64,000 bases of DNA. Source: Brachybacterium paraconglomeratum. Lineage in GTDB: Bacteria > Actinomycetota > Actinomycetes > Actinomycetales > Dermabacteraceae. Numbering within the stretch: position 1 is the stretch's first letter; every line of letters begins with the position of its first letter. A program made the translations under genes and the position numbers. Below, one piece after another: positions 33,730 to 41,623 of the stretch. The stretch spans positions 1 through 64,000 of the forward strand of contig NZ_ML133854.1 in NCBI RefSeq assembly GCF_003994255.1. Direction: 5' to 3'. The notes under the pieces were generated by a model. It was given only the letters and a program-made list of their open reading frames with translations, had not been told where the DNA came from and did not search any database.

Positions 33730-33759
33730 GGACGGGCCGGCCGATCCGTCGGCCCGTCC
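33730..33759 (+). terminator. hairpin after the acuC-like gene
   Basis: GGACGGGCCG pairs perfectly with CGGCCCGTCC across a ten-base loop, nine bases after the stop. Confidence 0.6.
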
Positions 33760-33865
33760 TCGCCGGGACGACCCGCGATCCAGGGACGACGCTCCCGGCG
33801 ACCTGCCACAATGACGCCCAGGTGCCCCGTGCCCGGGGCCCGCACTCGACCATCCCGGGGGAGCC

Positions 33866-35632
33866 ATGACCGATCGGACCACCCAGGTGCTCGACACCTT
33901 CGCGGAGCATCTGCGCACGCTCACGCTGCCGCTGCCCGTCGAGGGCGCCGAGGCCGCCCGCACCGAGGCCCGCGCCGCCCTCTCCCAGCTCGCCGACCAC
34001 GTCACCCCGCGCCTCGCCTCCCTCGACGCACCGCTGCTGGTCGTGATCGGCGGCTCCACCGGTGCCGGCAAGTCCACGCTGGTCAACGCGCTGGTCGGCG
34101 CGCCCGTGAGCCGCTCCGGCGCGATCCGCCCCACCACCCGTCGGCCCGTGCTCCTCCACCACCCGGCCGACGAGCCCTGGTTCACCGGCACCCGCATCCT
34201 CCCCGGCCTCGCCCGCGTCCACGGAGGCACGAGCCCCGAAGCGCGCGACGCCGAGGCGCCGGGGGCGCCGGACACGACCGGCGACGTGGACCCCGCGACC
34301 TCGCTGGCCCTCCACGCCGAGGAGCGGATCCCGCAGGGCCTCGCGCTGCTGGACGCCCCGGACATCGACTCGGTCGCGAAGGGCAACCGCGAGCTCGCCC
34401 GGCAGCTGCTGCGCGCCGCGGACCTGTGGCTCTTCGTCACCACCGCCAACCGCTACGCCGACGCCGTGCCCTGGGAGGTGCTGCGCACCGCCGCCGAGCG
34501 CGACGTGACCGTCGACGTGGTCATGAACCGCATCCCGGACCGCGACGGCGTGGCCGAGGAGCTCGCCGCCGACCTCACCTCCATGCTCGAGCGGCAGGGC
34601 GTCGAGGTGGACCGTCTCTTCCTGGTCCCCGAGACCACGATCGACGACGACGGCATGCTCCCTCCCGAGGTGATCGCCGAGCTCGCCGCGCACTTCACCA
34701 CGCTCGCGGCCGACGGCGAGGGCAGGCGCTGCATCGCCCGGCGCACCCTCGCCGGCGCCGTCGACGGCCTCGCCACCTCCGCCGGCGACATCGCCGGGCA
34801 CGCCGCGCTCCAGGACGACGAGCGCCGGCGGCTGCGCGAGGAGGCCGTGGCCGCGTTCTCCGGCTCCCGGGAGCGGATCGACGCCGCCCTCGGCGACGGC
34901 TCCCTGCTGCGCGGCGAGGTGCTCGCCCGCTGGCAGGACGTGGTGGGAACCGGGGAGTTCTTCCGCGGCGTGGAGTCCTTCGTGACCCGCGCCCGGGACC
35001 GGCTCGGCCAGATGCTCTCGGGCCGCCCCGCCCCCGCGGTCGAGGCCGAGCAGGCGCTCGGCAGCGGACTCGTCCACGTCGTGGTCGACGAGACGGCGCG
35101 CGGCGCCGAGCGGGCCGACGCCGCCTGGCGCGCGAGCACCGCCGGGCGCTCCCTCGCCGAGGGCCAGGACCTCACCCGGATCGACGAGGACTATCCCGAG
35201 CAGGTCCGCGCCGCGGTGCGCGCCTGGCAGGGCGACGTGCTCGAGCTGGTCCGTGCCGAGGGCGCCGACCGCCGCACGAAGGCGCGGGTGCTCTCCCTCG
35301 GGGTGAACGTCGTCGGCGTCGCGCTGATGGTGGTCGTCTTCGCGTCCACCGCCTTCATCCCCACCGGCCTCGAGGTCGGCGCCGGGGCGGCGACCGCCGT
35401 CGTCGGCCAGCGGCTGCTCGAGGCGATCTTCGGCGACGAGGCGGTCAGGCGCATGGCGAAGGCCGCCCGGGAGTCCCTCACCGGTCGGCTCGACGCCCTG
35501 GTCGCCGAGCGCTCCGCCCCCTTCCTCGACCGGCTCGACGCGCTCGGCGACGACGACGCCGCGGAGGAGCTCGAGGCCGACGCCGAGGCGCTCGCCGCCC
35601 TCGCCCGCGACATCCGGGAGGAGACCCGATGA
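33866..35632 (+). CDS. dynamin/YfjP-like GTPase, first of a coupled pair
   Basis: A 588-residue TRAFAC-class GTPase. G1 is VIGGSTGAGKSTLVNALVG (about residue 65), a switch segment RPTTRRPVLLHHP follows, and the G3 position reads LLDAPDIDSV. A canonical NKxD is not obvious; VVMNRIPDRDG is the likely G4 region. After a long helical region two adjoining hydrophobic segments (about residues 480-520) suggest a membrane hairpin, and the C-terminus is a Glu/Ala-rich helix. This is the plan of bacterial dynamin-like proteins that act on membranes. The stop overlaps the start of the second GTPase (ATGA). ATG at 33866 follows GGGGGAG. Confidence 0.8.
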   Translation: MTDRTTQVLDTFAEHLRTLTLPLPVEGAEAARTEARAALSQLADHVTPRLASLDAPLLVVIGGSTGAGKSTLVNALVGAPVSRSGAIRPTTRRPVLLHHPADEPWFTGTRILPGLARVHGGTSPEARDAEAPGAPDTTGDVDPATSLALHAEERIPQGLALLDAPDIDSVAKGNRELARQLLRAADLWLFVTTANRYADAVPWEVLRTAAERDVTVDVVMNRIPDRDGVAEELAADLTSMLERQGVEVDRLFLVPETTIDDDGMLPPEVIAELAAHFTTLAADGEGRRCIARRTLAGAVDGLATSAGDIAGHAALQDDERRRLREEAVAAFSGSRERIDAALGDGSLLRGEVLARWQDVVGTGEFFRGVESFVTRARDRLGQMLSGRPAPAVEAEQALGSGLVHVVVDETARGAERADAAWRASTAGRSLAEGQDLTRIDEDYPEQVRAAVRAWQGDVLELVRAEGADRRTKARVLSLGVNVVGVALMVVVFASTAFIPTGLEVGAGAATAVVGQRLLEAIFGDEAVRRMAKAARESLTGRLDALVAERSAPFLDRLDALGDDDAAEELEADAEALAALARDIREETR

Positions 35633-37305
35633 GCCTCCGCCGCCCCCGCACCACCCCGCTGCACGAGCGGCTCGACGCCCTGGACCGGGCGCTCTCCGCC
35701 CTCGACGGGATCGCCCCCGGTGAGGCCCTGACCGGGACGACCGAGCTGCTGGAGAGGATCGACCGCCGCCGCGCCCTCTCCGCCGAGCACACCGTGATCG
35801 GACTGTTCGGCGCGACCGGCTCCGGGAAGTCCTCCCTGCTCAACGCCTTGATCGGCAAGGACGTGGCCCGCGCGGCGGTGCGCCGCCCCACCACCTCCGC
35901 GCCGCTCGCCGCCGTGCTCGGCGACGCGGGCAGCGAGGCGCTGCTGGACTGGCTCGAGGTCGAGGAGCGCCACGCCCTCGACGAGGGCACGGCGCTGGCC
36001 CGGGCGGCCAACAAACCTGCCCGCGGCCGTCGTGCCCGCCGCACCGAGGCCGGGACTCCCGGCGTCGTGCTGCTGGACCTGCCGGACCTCGACTCGGTCG
36101 AGTCCGCCCACCGCGACATCGCCGAGCGCATGACCGGGATGGTCGACGTGATCGTGTGGGTCACCGACCCGCAGAAGTACGCCGACGCGCTGCTGCACCA
36201 CGAGTTCGTGCGCCCCTTCGCCGGCCACGACGCCGTCACCGTGCTGGTCCTGAACCAGGTGGACCGGCTCCGCGAGGCCGAGCGCGAGGGCGTGCTCGCC
36301 TCCCTCGCCGCGATCGCCCGCGCCGACGGGCTCGAGAGCGCGCCCGTCCTCGCCGCCTCCGCCGAGACCGGGGAGGGGATCGAGGAGCTGCGCGAGCACC
36401 TGCTCGGCATCGCCCGCAGCCGCGAGGCCGTGGTCGAGCGGCACCGGGCCGACGTGCGCGGAGCCGCCGCACGGCTGCGCGAGGCCGCGGATCCCACCGG
36501 CATGGCCGAGCGCTCGAGCCCCGCCGCGATCGACACCCTCGCCCGGGACCTCTCCCTCGCCGCCCGGGTCGAGCCCGTCGCCCGCGCCGTCGGCGGCTCC
36601 TACCGCCACCGGGCGGCGCGCCGCGTCGGCTGGCCGCCGCTGCGCTGGATCCGCTCGATGCGCGCGGATCCCCTGGCCCGGCTCGGCATCGGCCGAGGTC
36701 GCGACGGGGAGGGCCTCGAGCGCACCTCCCTGCCCGCCCCGGACGCCGCGGCCTCCGCGCGCGCCTCCGGGGGCGTGCGCCGATTCGCCGACGACGCCTC
36801 GGCCGGCGGCAGCGATCCCTGGCGCGCCGCCGTCCGCGCCGCGGCCCGCTCCGAGGAGGAGGCGCTCCCGGACGCCCTGGACCAGGCGGTCGCGGAGGCG
36901 GACCTCCGCGCGGGGGAGACCTCCTGGTGGTGGCGGGTGCTGGACGTGCTCCAGTGGCTCGCGCTGCTGATCGGCGTGGTGGGCCTCGGCTGGCTGGGCC
37001 TGAACGCCGCGCTCGCCTTCCTCGGCGTGCCCCCGCCGCCGATGCCGATGGTCGAGGAGCTGTGGATCCCGATCCCGCTGCCCACGGTGATGCTGGTCCT
37101 CGCGATCGCGGCGGGGATCCTGCTGGGCGTCGCAGGCTCCGCGATCGCCGCGATGAGCGGCGCGTGGCACCGTCGTCGGGCGCGGCGCCTGCTCACTGCC
37201 CGGGTGCGGGGGACCGCGCAGGATCTCGTCGTCGAGCCGGTCGACGAGACGCTGCACCAGGCACGGCAGGCTGCGAGCGATCTCGCACTCGCGCACGGCG
37301 AGTGA
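35629..37305 (+). CDS. YfjP-like membrane GTPase, second of a coupled pair
   Basis: A 558-residue GTPase. G1 FGATGSGKSSLLNALIG (about residue 65), G2 region RRPTTSAPLAAV, G3 LLDLPDLDSV and G4 LVLNQVDRL are all recognisable, so it is probably an active GTPase. Two membrane helices lie at about residues 440-465 and 485-505 (WWWRVLDVLQWLALLIG and TVMLVLAIAAGILLGVAG). It is coupled to the upstream GTPase by an ATGA overlap; paired dynamin-like GTPases in other bacteria form hetero-oligomers for membrane remodelling or stress protection, which is inference here. Confidence 0.8.
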   Translation: MSLRRPRTTPLHERLDALDRALSALDGIAPGEALTGTTELLERIDRRRALSAEHTVIGLFGATGSGKSSLLNALIGKDVARAAVRRPTTSAPLAAVLGDAGSEALLDWLEVEERHALDEGTALARAANKPARGRRARRTEAGTPGVVLLDLPDLDSVESAHRDIAERMTGMVDVIVWVTDPQKYADALLHHEFVRPFAGHDAVTVLVLNQVDRLREAEREGVLASLAAIARADGLESAPVLAASAETGEGIEELREHLLGIARSREAVVERHRADVRGAAARLREAADPTGMAERSSPAAIDTLARDLSLAARVEPVARAVGGSYRHRAARRVGWPPLRWIRSMRADPLARLGIGRGRDGEGLERTSLPAPDAAASARASGGVRRFADDASAGGSDPWRAAVRAAARSEEEALPDALDQAVAEADLRAGETSWWWRVLDVLQWLALLIGVVGLGWLGLNAALAFLGVPPPPMPMVEELWIPIPLPTVMLVLAIAAGILLGVAGSAIAAMSGAWHRRRARRLLTARVRGTAQDLVVEPVDETLHQARQAASDLALAHGE

Positions 37306-37458
37306 GGCGGCGGGACGGTGTAGAGTGGATCGTCGACCGTGGCGTCGGCCGGGCGTCGGCCCGGGAGACTGCTCAGCCTGCCCCGCACGCTGACCGGCCG
37401 CGCATCTGAGATCCGCAGCATCACACCGCAGGCTCGTCCTGCAGAACAGAGGCTACCT
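37306..37458 (+). promoter_or_regulatory. promoter and leader of the bS22-like gene
   Basis: A TAGAGT hexamer at 37321-37326 is a good -10 and is followed by an unusually long leader of about 125 bases before the tiny gene. GC-rich self-complementary segments occur near 37345-37375. Ribosomal-protein leaders are often regulatory; I recognise no known motif. Confidence 0.45.
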
Positions 37459-37557
37459 ATGGGTTCTGTCGTCAAGAAGCGACGCAAGCGCATGTCCAAG
37501 AAGAAGCACCGCAAGCTGCTTCGCAAGACCCGTCACCAGCGCCGCAACAAGAAGTGA
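37459..37557 (+). CDS. small ribosomal protein bS22 (AURKAIP1/COX24 domain)
   Basis: A 32-residue, extremely basic peptide beginning GSVVKKRRKRMSKKKHRKLL. This matches the AURKAIP1/COX24-like micro-proteins of actinobacteria identified as bS22 in mycobacterial 30S subunits, where it binds rRNA near the decoding centre. AGAGG eight bases before ATG at 37459 supports the start. It has its own promoter, a long leader and a very strong terminator directly at the stop codon. Small size makes it easily missed. Confidence 0.9.
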   Translation: MGSVVKKRRKRMSKKKHRKLLRKTRHQRRNKK

Positions 37558-37619
37558 GCGACGCCTGACATGCGAGAGCCCCCGCCGCATGGCGGGGGCT
37601 CTCGCATGTCAGGCGTCGC
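37558..37619. terminator. 62-base hairpin, bidirectional terminator
   Basis: Arms of 29 bases pair perfectly (core CATGCGAGAGCCCCCGCC) over the loop GCAT. It starts at the base after the bS22 stop codon and also lies downstream of the minus-strand glutaredoxin gene. Confidence 0.8.
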
Positions 37620-37713
37620 CGGTCGGGGCGGGCGTGCGGCCGGCCCGGTGCGCGTCTCGGGCACCGGGCTCGTCGGCCGCGACCGCTCGGGCGCCGGTGC
37701 CTCGTCGCGATCC

Positions 37714-38019
37714 TCAGGCGCGGCCGGTGAGGCGGCGCCACCAGGGGCGACGGCGCAGCGCGGTGCGCAGCTGCTCGGCATCGACCCGGTAGCGGGCGTG
37801 GACCTTCCCGTCCACGATGATCACCGGCACGTCGTGATCCCAGTCCTCGCGCAGGCGCTCATCGGTGTCGATGTCCCGCACCTCGACGGCGGTGCCGGCG
37901 CGGTCGGCCTCGGCACGCACCACCGGCAGGGCGTCGTCGCACAGATGGCAGCCCTCCCGCGTGAGGTAGAGGACGCGGGCGTCGGGTTCGCTGGGGGAGG
38001 GGACGTGCTGCGAGGTCAT
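37714..38019 (-). CDS. glutaredoxin-like (DUF836) family protein
   Basis: A 101-residue thioredoxin-fold protein with a redox motif in REGCHLCDDA (C24-x-x-C27) and the cis-proline segment HDVPVIIVDG. It belongs to the short glutaredoxin-like family common in actinobacteria. The start ATG at 38019 is set by a leaderless -10 hexamer seven bases upstream, rather than an upstream in-frame ATG that would add a Pro-rich extension. Reducing partner and target are unknown. Confidence 0.85.
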   Translation of the reverse strand: MTSQHVPSPSEPDARVLYLTREGCHLCDDALPVVRAEADRAGTAVEVRDIDTDERLREDWDHDVPVIIVDGKVHARYRVDAEQLRTALRRRPWWRRLTGRA

Positions 38020-38026
38020 GGGCGGC

Positions 38027-38032
38027 ACCATA
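38027..38032 (-). promoter_or_regulatory. leaderless -10 hexamer of the glutaredoxin-like gene
   Basis: TATGGT on the minus strand, seven bases before ATG at 38019. Confidence 0.55.
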
Positions 38033-38152
38033 TCGGGCGGAGGAGCGGACGGTTGATGGAGGTCGGGGGCCGGGGGCGAGGCACCGGCGACGCTCCCGCG
38101 CATGCGCGGGGCGCGGCCGCGACGATCCCGGACGCCAGGACCGCGGACGCGA

Positions 38153-38187
38153 CGACGGGCCGCCCGCGAACAGCGGACGGCCCGTCG
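38153..38187 (-). terminator. hairpin after the yceI-like gene
   Basis: CGACGGGCCG pairs with CGGCCCGTCG, with an inner CCGC/GCGG stem, 37 bases after the yceI-like stop. Confidence 0.65.
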
Positions 38188-38223
38188 GACCGGGCGGCGC
38201 GGGGCGCCGCGGAGATCAGGGGA

Positions 38224-38754
38224 TCAGGCCGCGGTCGGCGCGGTGAACTCGGCCTCGATGGAGATCTTCACGGCGTCGGCGACCAGCACGCCACCGGCCT
38301 CGAGGGCGGCGTTCCAGGTCAGGCCGAACTCCTTGCGGGAGATGGTGGTCTCGCCGGTGAAGCCCGCGCGGTAGATGCCGAAGGGATCGGTCGCGGCGCC
38401 CTCGTAGGTGAAGTCGAGCTCGACGGGCTTGGTGGTGCCGTTGATGGTCAGCTCGCCGTGGAGGGTGTCGCCCTTGAGCTCGGTGGAGCGGAAGGTGATC
38501 GTCGGGTTGTTCTCGACGTCGAAGAAGTCGGCGCTCTTGAGGTGCGCGTCGCGGTCCGGGTTGGAGGTGGAGACCGACTCGGTCTTCAGGGTCGCGGTGA
38601 AGGCCAGGTCCTCGCCGCCCTCGGCGACGACGAGCTCGCCCTCGACATCGGTGAACTGGCCGCGGGCCTTCGAGATGCCGGCGTGGCGCACGGTGAACGC
38701 CGCGGAGGTGTGGGCGGGGTCGAGGGTCCAGGTGCCGGGGGTGAGGTCGCTCAT
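38224..38754 (-). CDS. YceI family lipid-binding protein
   Basis: A 176-residue YceI-like lipocalin-fold protein: GTWTLDPAHTSAAFTVRHAG at the N-terminus, FFDVENNPTITFRST in the middle, and FGLTWNAALEAGGVLVADAV near the end are the conserved strands. YceI proteins bind isoprenoid or fatty amide lipids; there is no signal peptide here, so it is probably cytoplasmic. AAGGAG seven bases before ATG at 38754 fixes the start. A divergent MarR gene is its probable regulator. Confidence 0.9.
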   Translation of the reverse strand: MSDLTPGTWTLDPAHTSAAFTVRHAGISKARGQFTDVEGELVVAEGGEDLAFTATLKTESVSTSNPDRDAHLKSADFFDVENNPTITFRSTELKGDTLHGELTINGTTKPVELDFTYEGAATDPFGIYRAGFTGETTISRKEFGLTWNAALEAGGVLVADAVKISIEAEFTAPTAA

Positions 38755-38822
38755 GAGATGTCTCCTTCTCGTGGTGGTCCGGTGGTGACGGGCGATGGTC
38801 GAGCCGTTCCGCACCGTCATGC

Positions 38823-38839
38823 TTGAAAGCTAAACTAAA
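38823..38839. promoter_or_regulatory. AT-rich element between yceI-like and marR-like genes, candidate MarR operator
   Basis: TTGAAAGCTAAACTAAA stands out in the GC-rich surroundings and lies in the middle of the divergent region. Its halves (TTGA, TAAA) are only loosely symmetric. MarR proteins typically bind such AT-rich sites over their own promoters. Confidence 0.4.
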
Positions 38840-38886
38840 ATGGGGGATGATGGCAAGAGGAAGAGTCCCCGGAAAGAGGAAACGTG

Positions 38887-39492
38887 ATGTATGACACGAC
38901 GTCAAGCGAGGAGCAGGCGGTCGCGGCGGCTTCGGTGACCCCCGCGGTCGATGGCGCGCAGGACGAGGCGGAACGCGCCTCGACGCCCGAGGAGCTGTGG
39001 CTGACGGCGAAGGAGCAGGAGGCGTGGCGCACCTTCCTCTACGCCACCACCCTGCTCACCGACCGGTTCGGCGACGCGCTGCAGTCCGACCCCGAGATCG
39101 GCCTGGCGCTGGGGGAGTACGAGATCCTGGTGCGCCTGAACGAGGCCGAGGGCGGGTTCCTGCGCATGTCCGAGCTGGCCGACAAGGTCGTCCACTCCCG
39201 CTCCCGCCTCACCCACACCATCACCCGCATGGAGAAGCGGGGCCTCGTCGAGCGTGTGCGCTGCTCCTCCGACGGTCGCGGCCGCCAGGCCCAGCTGACC
39301 GCCGAGGGCCAGGCCCTCCTCGAGCGCGCCGCACCCACGCACGTGCGCTCCGTGCGCGATCTCCTGCTGGACGTGATCGGCCACGACGACCTGCTCGAGC
39401 TCGGCAGGATCCTCGGCCGGACCATCGCGGAGGACGCCCCGATCGCCGTCGGATGTCCGGCACCTCACGAGGACGCCCCGGCTCGGAGCTGA
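38887..39492 (+). CDS. MarR family transcriptional regulator
   Basis: About 201 residues. The winged helix reads GEYEILVRLNEAEGGFLRMS, then LADKVVHSRSRLTHTITRME with the recognition helix, and the wing VERVRCSSDGRGRQAQLT. An N-terminal acidic extension of about 45 residues precedes the dimerisation helix. ATG 38887 is preferred over the adjoining GTG 38884 because AGAGGA then lies six bases upstream. Divergent from the YceI-like gene and probably autoregulated. Confidence 0.87.
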   Translation: MYDTTSSEEQAVAAASVTPAVDGAQDEAERASTPEELWLTAKEQEAWRTFLYATTLLTDRFGDALQSDPEIGLALGEYEILVRLNEAEGGFLRMSELADKVVHSRSRLTHTITRMEKRGLVERVRCSSDGRGRQAQLTAEGQALLERAAPTHVRSVRDLLLDVIGHDDLLELGRILGRTIAEDAPIAVGCPAPHEDAPARS

Positions 39493-39561
39493 TCCGGAGG
39501 TGGGGTTGGTACCGTGAGGCGGCTCGCGAGAGCCTGCGACAGTGAGAGGAAGCCCCCAGCG

Positions 39562-40209
39562 ATGACCACCACCACGGTGCACCTCGTGCGCCACGGCGAG
39601 GTGCACAACCCGGAGCGCATCCTGTACGGGCGCCTGCCCGGATACCGGCTCAGCGCCCGTGGTGAGCAGATGGCGCAGCGCGTCGGCGAGCACCTCGCCG
39701 GCGCCGACGTCGCCCTCGTGCGCTCCTCGCCGCTGCTGCGCGCCCAGCAGACCGCCGCCCCGATCGCCGCGGCGCACGACCTCGAGATCTCGACGGACCA
39801 GCGCCTCATCGAATCGGGCAACCGCTTCGAGGGCCAGCGCATGGGCCACGGCGACGCGAAGCTCACCGACCCGCGCAACTGGCGCTGGTTCATCAACCCC
39901 TTCCGCCCCTCCTGGGGCGAGCCCTACCGGGAGCAGGTCGCGCGCGTCGTCTCCGCCGTGCACGAGGCCCGCGCCGAGGCCGAGGGACGCGAGGCCGTGC
40001 TGGTCCTCCACCAGCTGCCGATCTGGGTCACCCGGCGCAGCGCGGAGGGCAAGCCCCTGTTCCACGACCCGCGCCGGCGCGAGTGCGGCCTCTGCTCGGT
40101 GACGAGCCTGCACTTCGTCGGCCCGCACCTGTCGGACGTCGGCTACGCCGAGCCCGCTGCCGCCCTCTACGACGGCGCCGTCGACGCGACCGGAGGGAAG
40201 CTCACATGA
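39562..40209 (+). CDS. histidine phosphatase family protein (phosphoglycerate-mutase-like)
   Basis: A 215-residue histidine phosphatase with the catalytic TVHLVRHGEVHNPERILYG (RHG with the phospho-acceptor His) and a later HQLPIW where the second His sits. It is the first gene of a five-gene overlapping operon for cytochrome c maturation, a position seen in several actinobacteria; its direct role there is unknown. GAGAGGA lies twelve bases before the ATG. A TACCGT hexamer at 39510-39515 is a candidate -10, followed by a short GGCTC-GCGA-GAGCC hairpin in the leader. Confidence 0.88.
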   Translation: MTTTTVHLVRHGEVHNPERILYGRLPGYRLSARGEQMAQRVGEHLAGADVALVRSSPLLRAQQTAAPIAAAHDLEISTDQRLIESGNRFEGQRMGHGDAKLTDPRNWRWFINPFRPSWGEPYREQVARVVSAVHEARAEAEGREAVLVLHQLPIWVTRRSAEGKPLFHDPRRRECGLCSVTSLHFVGPHLSDVGYAEPAAALYDGAVDATGGKLT

Positions 40210-40805
40210 GGACCCCGCGCCCCGTCCCGAGCCGGCGCGGCCTCCTCCGCGTGGCCGCCGCGGCGCCACTGGCCGTGCTGCTGGCAGCCTGCGGGACCGA
40301 CACCTCCGACCGCTACGCCTCCGGGGACTCGGGCTACGTCTCGGGCGACGGCGTCTCCGTCGAGATCCCCGCCGCCGAGCGCGGCGAGGCGATCGCCTTC
40401 ACCGGCACCACCTTCGACCAGGAGCCGGTCGACCTCGCGGACACCCGCGGCGAGGTGCTCGTGCTGAACGTCTGGTACGCCTCCTGCCCGCCCTGCCGCA
40501 AGGAGGCCCCGGACCTCCAGGCCATCCACGAGGAGTACGCCGAGCAGGGCGTCTCCTTCCTCGGCATCAACGTGCGCGACGCCGCCGGCCCCGCGAAGGC
40601 CTTCGAGGAGAAGTACGGGATCACCTACCCCTCCGTGCCCGACACCGGCGCGGAGATCATGTACGCCCTGCGCGGCCAGGTCGCCCCGAACGCCGTCCCC
40701 TCCACGCTCGTGCTCGACCGCGAGGGGCGTGTCGCCGCCCGCATCTCCGGCGCTGCCGACCCTTCCGTGCTCCGCGCGATGATCGACGCGGTGGTCGCCG
40801 AATGA
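40206..40805 (+). CDS. TlpA/ResA-like thioredoxin-fold lipoprotein
   Basis: A 199-residue exported thiol reductase: twin-arginine-like SRRGLLRVAA, a hydrophobic segment and a lipobox LLAAC, then a TlpA domain with the CxxC in WYASCPPCRKEAPDLQ and the cis-proline loop NAVPSTLVLD. In System II cytochrome c maturation ResA keeps apocytochrome CxxCH thiols reduced, receiving electrons from CcdA, whose gene follows. The start overlaps the phosphatase stop (ATGA). Confidence 0.92.
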   Translation: MRTPRPVPSRRGLLRVAAAAPLAVLLAACGTDTSDRYASGDSGYVSGDGVSVEIPAAERGEAIAFTGTTFDQEPVDLADTRGEVLVLNVWYASCPPCRKEAPDLQAIHEEYAEQGVSFLGINVRDAAGPAKAFEEKYGITYPSVPDTGAEIMYALRGQVAPNAVPSTLVLDREGRVAARISGAADPSVLRAMIDAVVAE

Positions 40806-41623
40806 TGCTCGCCGAGATCGGGGCCGCCTTCCAGGCGACCGCCCTGTCCGGATCGCTGCTGCTCGCGATCGCCGTCGCCGCCGCAGCGGGCCTGGTCGCC
40901 TTCCTCTCCCCGTGCGTGCTGCCGGTGGTCCCCGGCTATCTCGGGTACGTCTCGGGACTCGCCGGACAGGGCCCCGGCCCCGCCCCCGCCGCGAAGGGCA
41001 CCGGCCGCCGCGCCGCCCGCCCGCAGCGGCCCGGCACCGGGCGGATGCTCGCCGGCTCCCTGCTGTTCGTGGCCGGCTTCGCAGTGGTGTTCATGGCGCT
41101 CGGCGGCTTCGCCGGCGCCGTCGGCTACCTCCTCCAGGAGCACGCCGTGTGGATCAACCGCGTCGCCGGCGCGATCGTGATCCTCATGGGCCTGGTGTTC
41201 ATGGGCCTGATCCCGGGGCTGTCGGCCACGATGCCGATCTCCGCGAAGAAGCCCGACGCGGGCCTGCTCGGCGCACCGCTGATGGGGCTGGTGTTCGGCC
41301 TGAGCTGGACCCCCTGCATCGGCCCCACCTACGCCGCCATCGTGGCGCTGTCCCTGGACGGCGGCGGCGACGGCGCGGCGGTCCGCGGCGGCGTCCTGGC
41401 GCTGGCCTACTCCCTCGGCCTCGGCATCCCCTTCGTGCTCTTCGCGCTGCTGTTCGAGCGCGCGCTCGGGCTGAGCAGGAAGCTGTCGGCCCACCGCCGC
41501 AGCATCGGCCTGCTCTCCGGCGCGCTGCTGATCGCGATCGGCGTGCTCCTGATGACCGGGGTGTGGGCGAGCTGGATGAGCGAGCTGCAGGGACTGATCG
41601 CGACCTTCGAACCGGTGGTGTGA
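40802..41623 (+). CDS. ccdA: cytochrome c biogenesis protein CcdA
   Basis: A 273-residue membrane protein with six or seven hydrophobic helices. The two redox cysteines sit in FLSPCVLPVVPGYLGYVSGL and GLSWTPCIGPTYAAIV, the hallmark of CcdA/DsbD-type electron carriers that move reducing power from cytoplasmic thioredoxin to ResA outside. A charged Ala/Pro/Arg loop lies between helices 1 and 2. The start overlaps the ResA-like stop (ATGA); its own stop overlaps the ResB start. Confidence 0.93.
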   Translation: MMLAEIGAAFQATALSGSLLLAIAVAAAAGLVAFLSPCVLPVVPGYLGYVSGLAGQGPGPAPAAKGTGRRAARPQRPGTGRMLAGSLLFVAGFAVVFMALGGFAGAVGYLLQEHAVWINRVAGAIVILMGLVFMGLIPGLSATMPISAKKPDAGLLGAPLMGLVFGLSWTPCIGPTYAAIVALSLDGGGDGAAVRGGVLALAYSLGLGIPFVLFALLFERALGLSRKLSAHRRSIGLLSGALLIAIGVLLMTGVWASWMSELQGLIATFEPVV

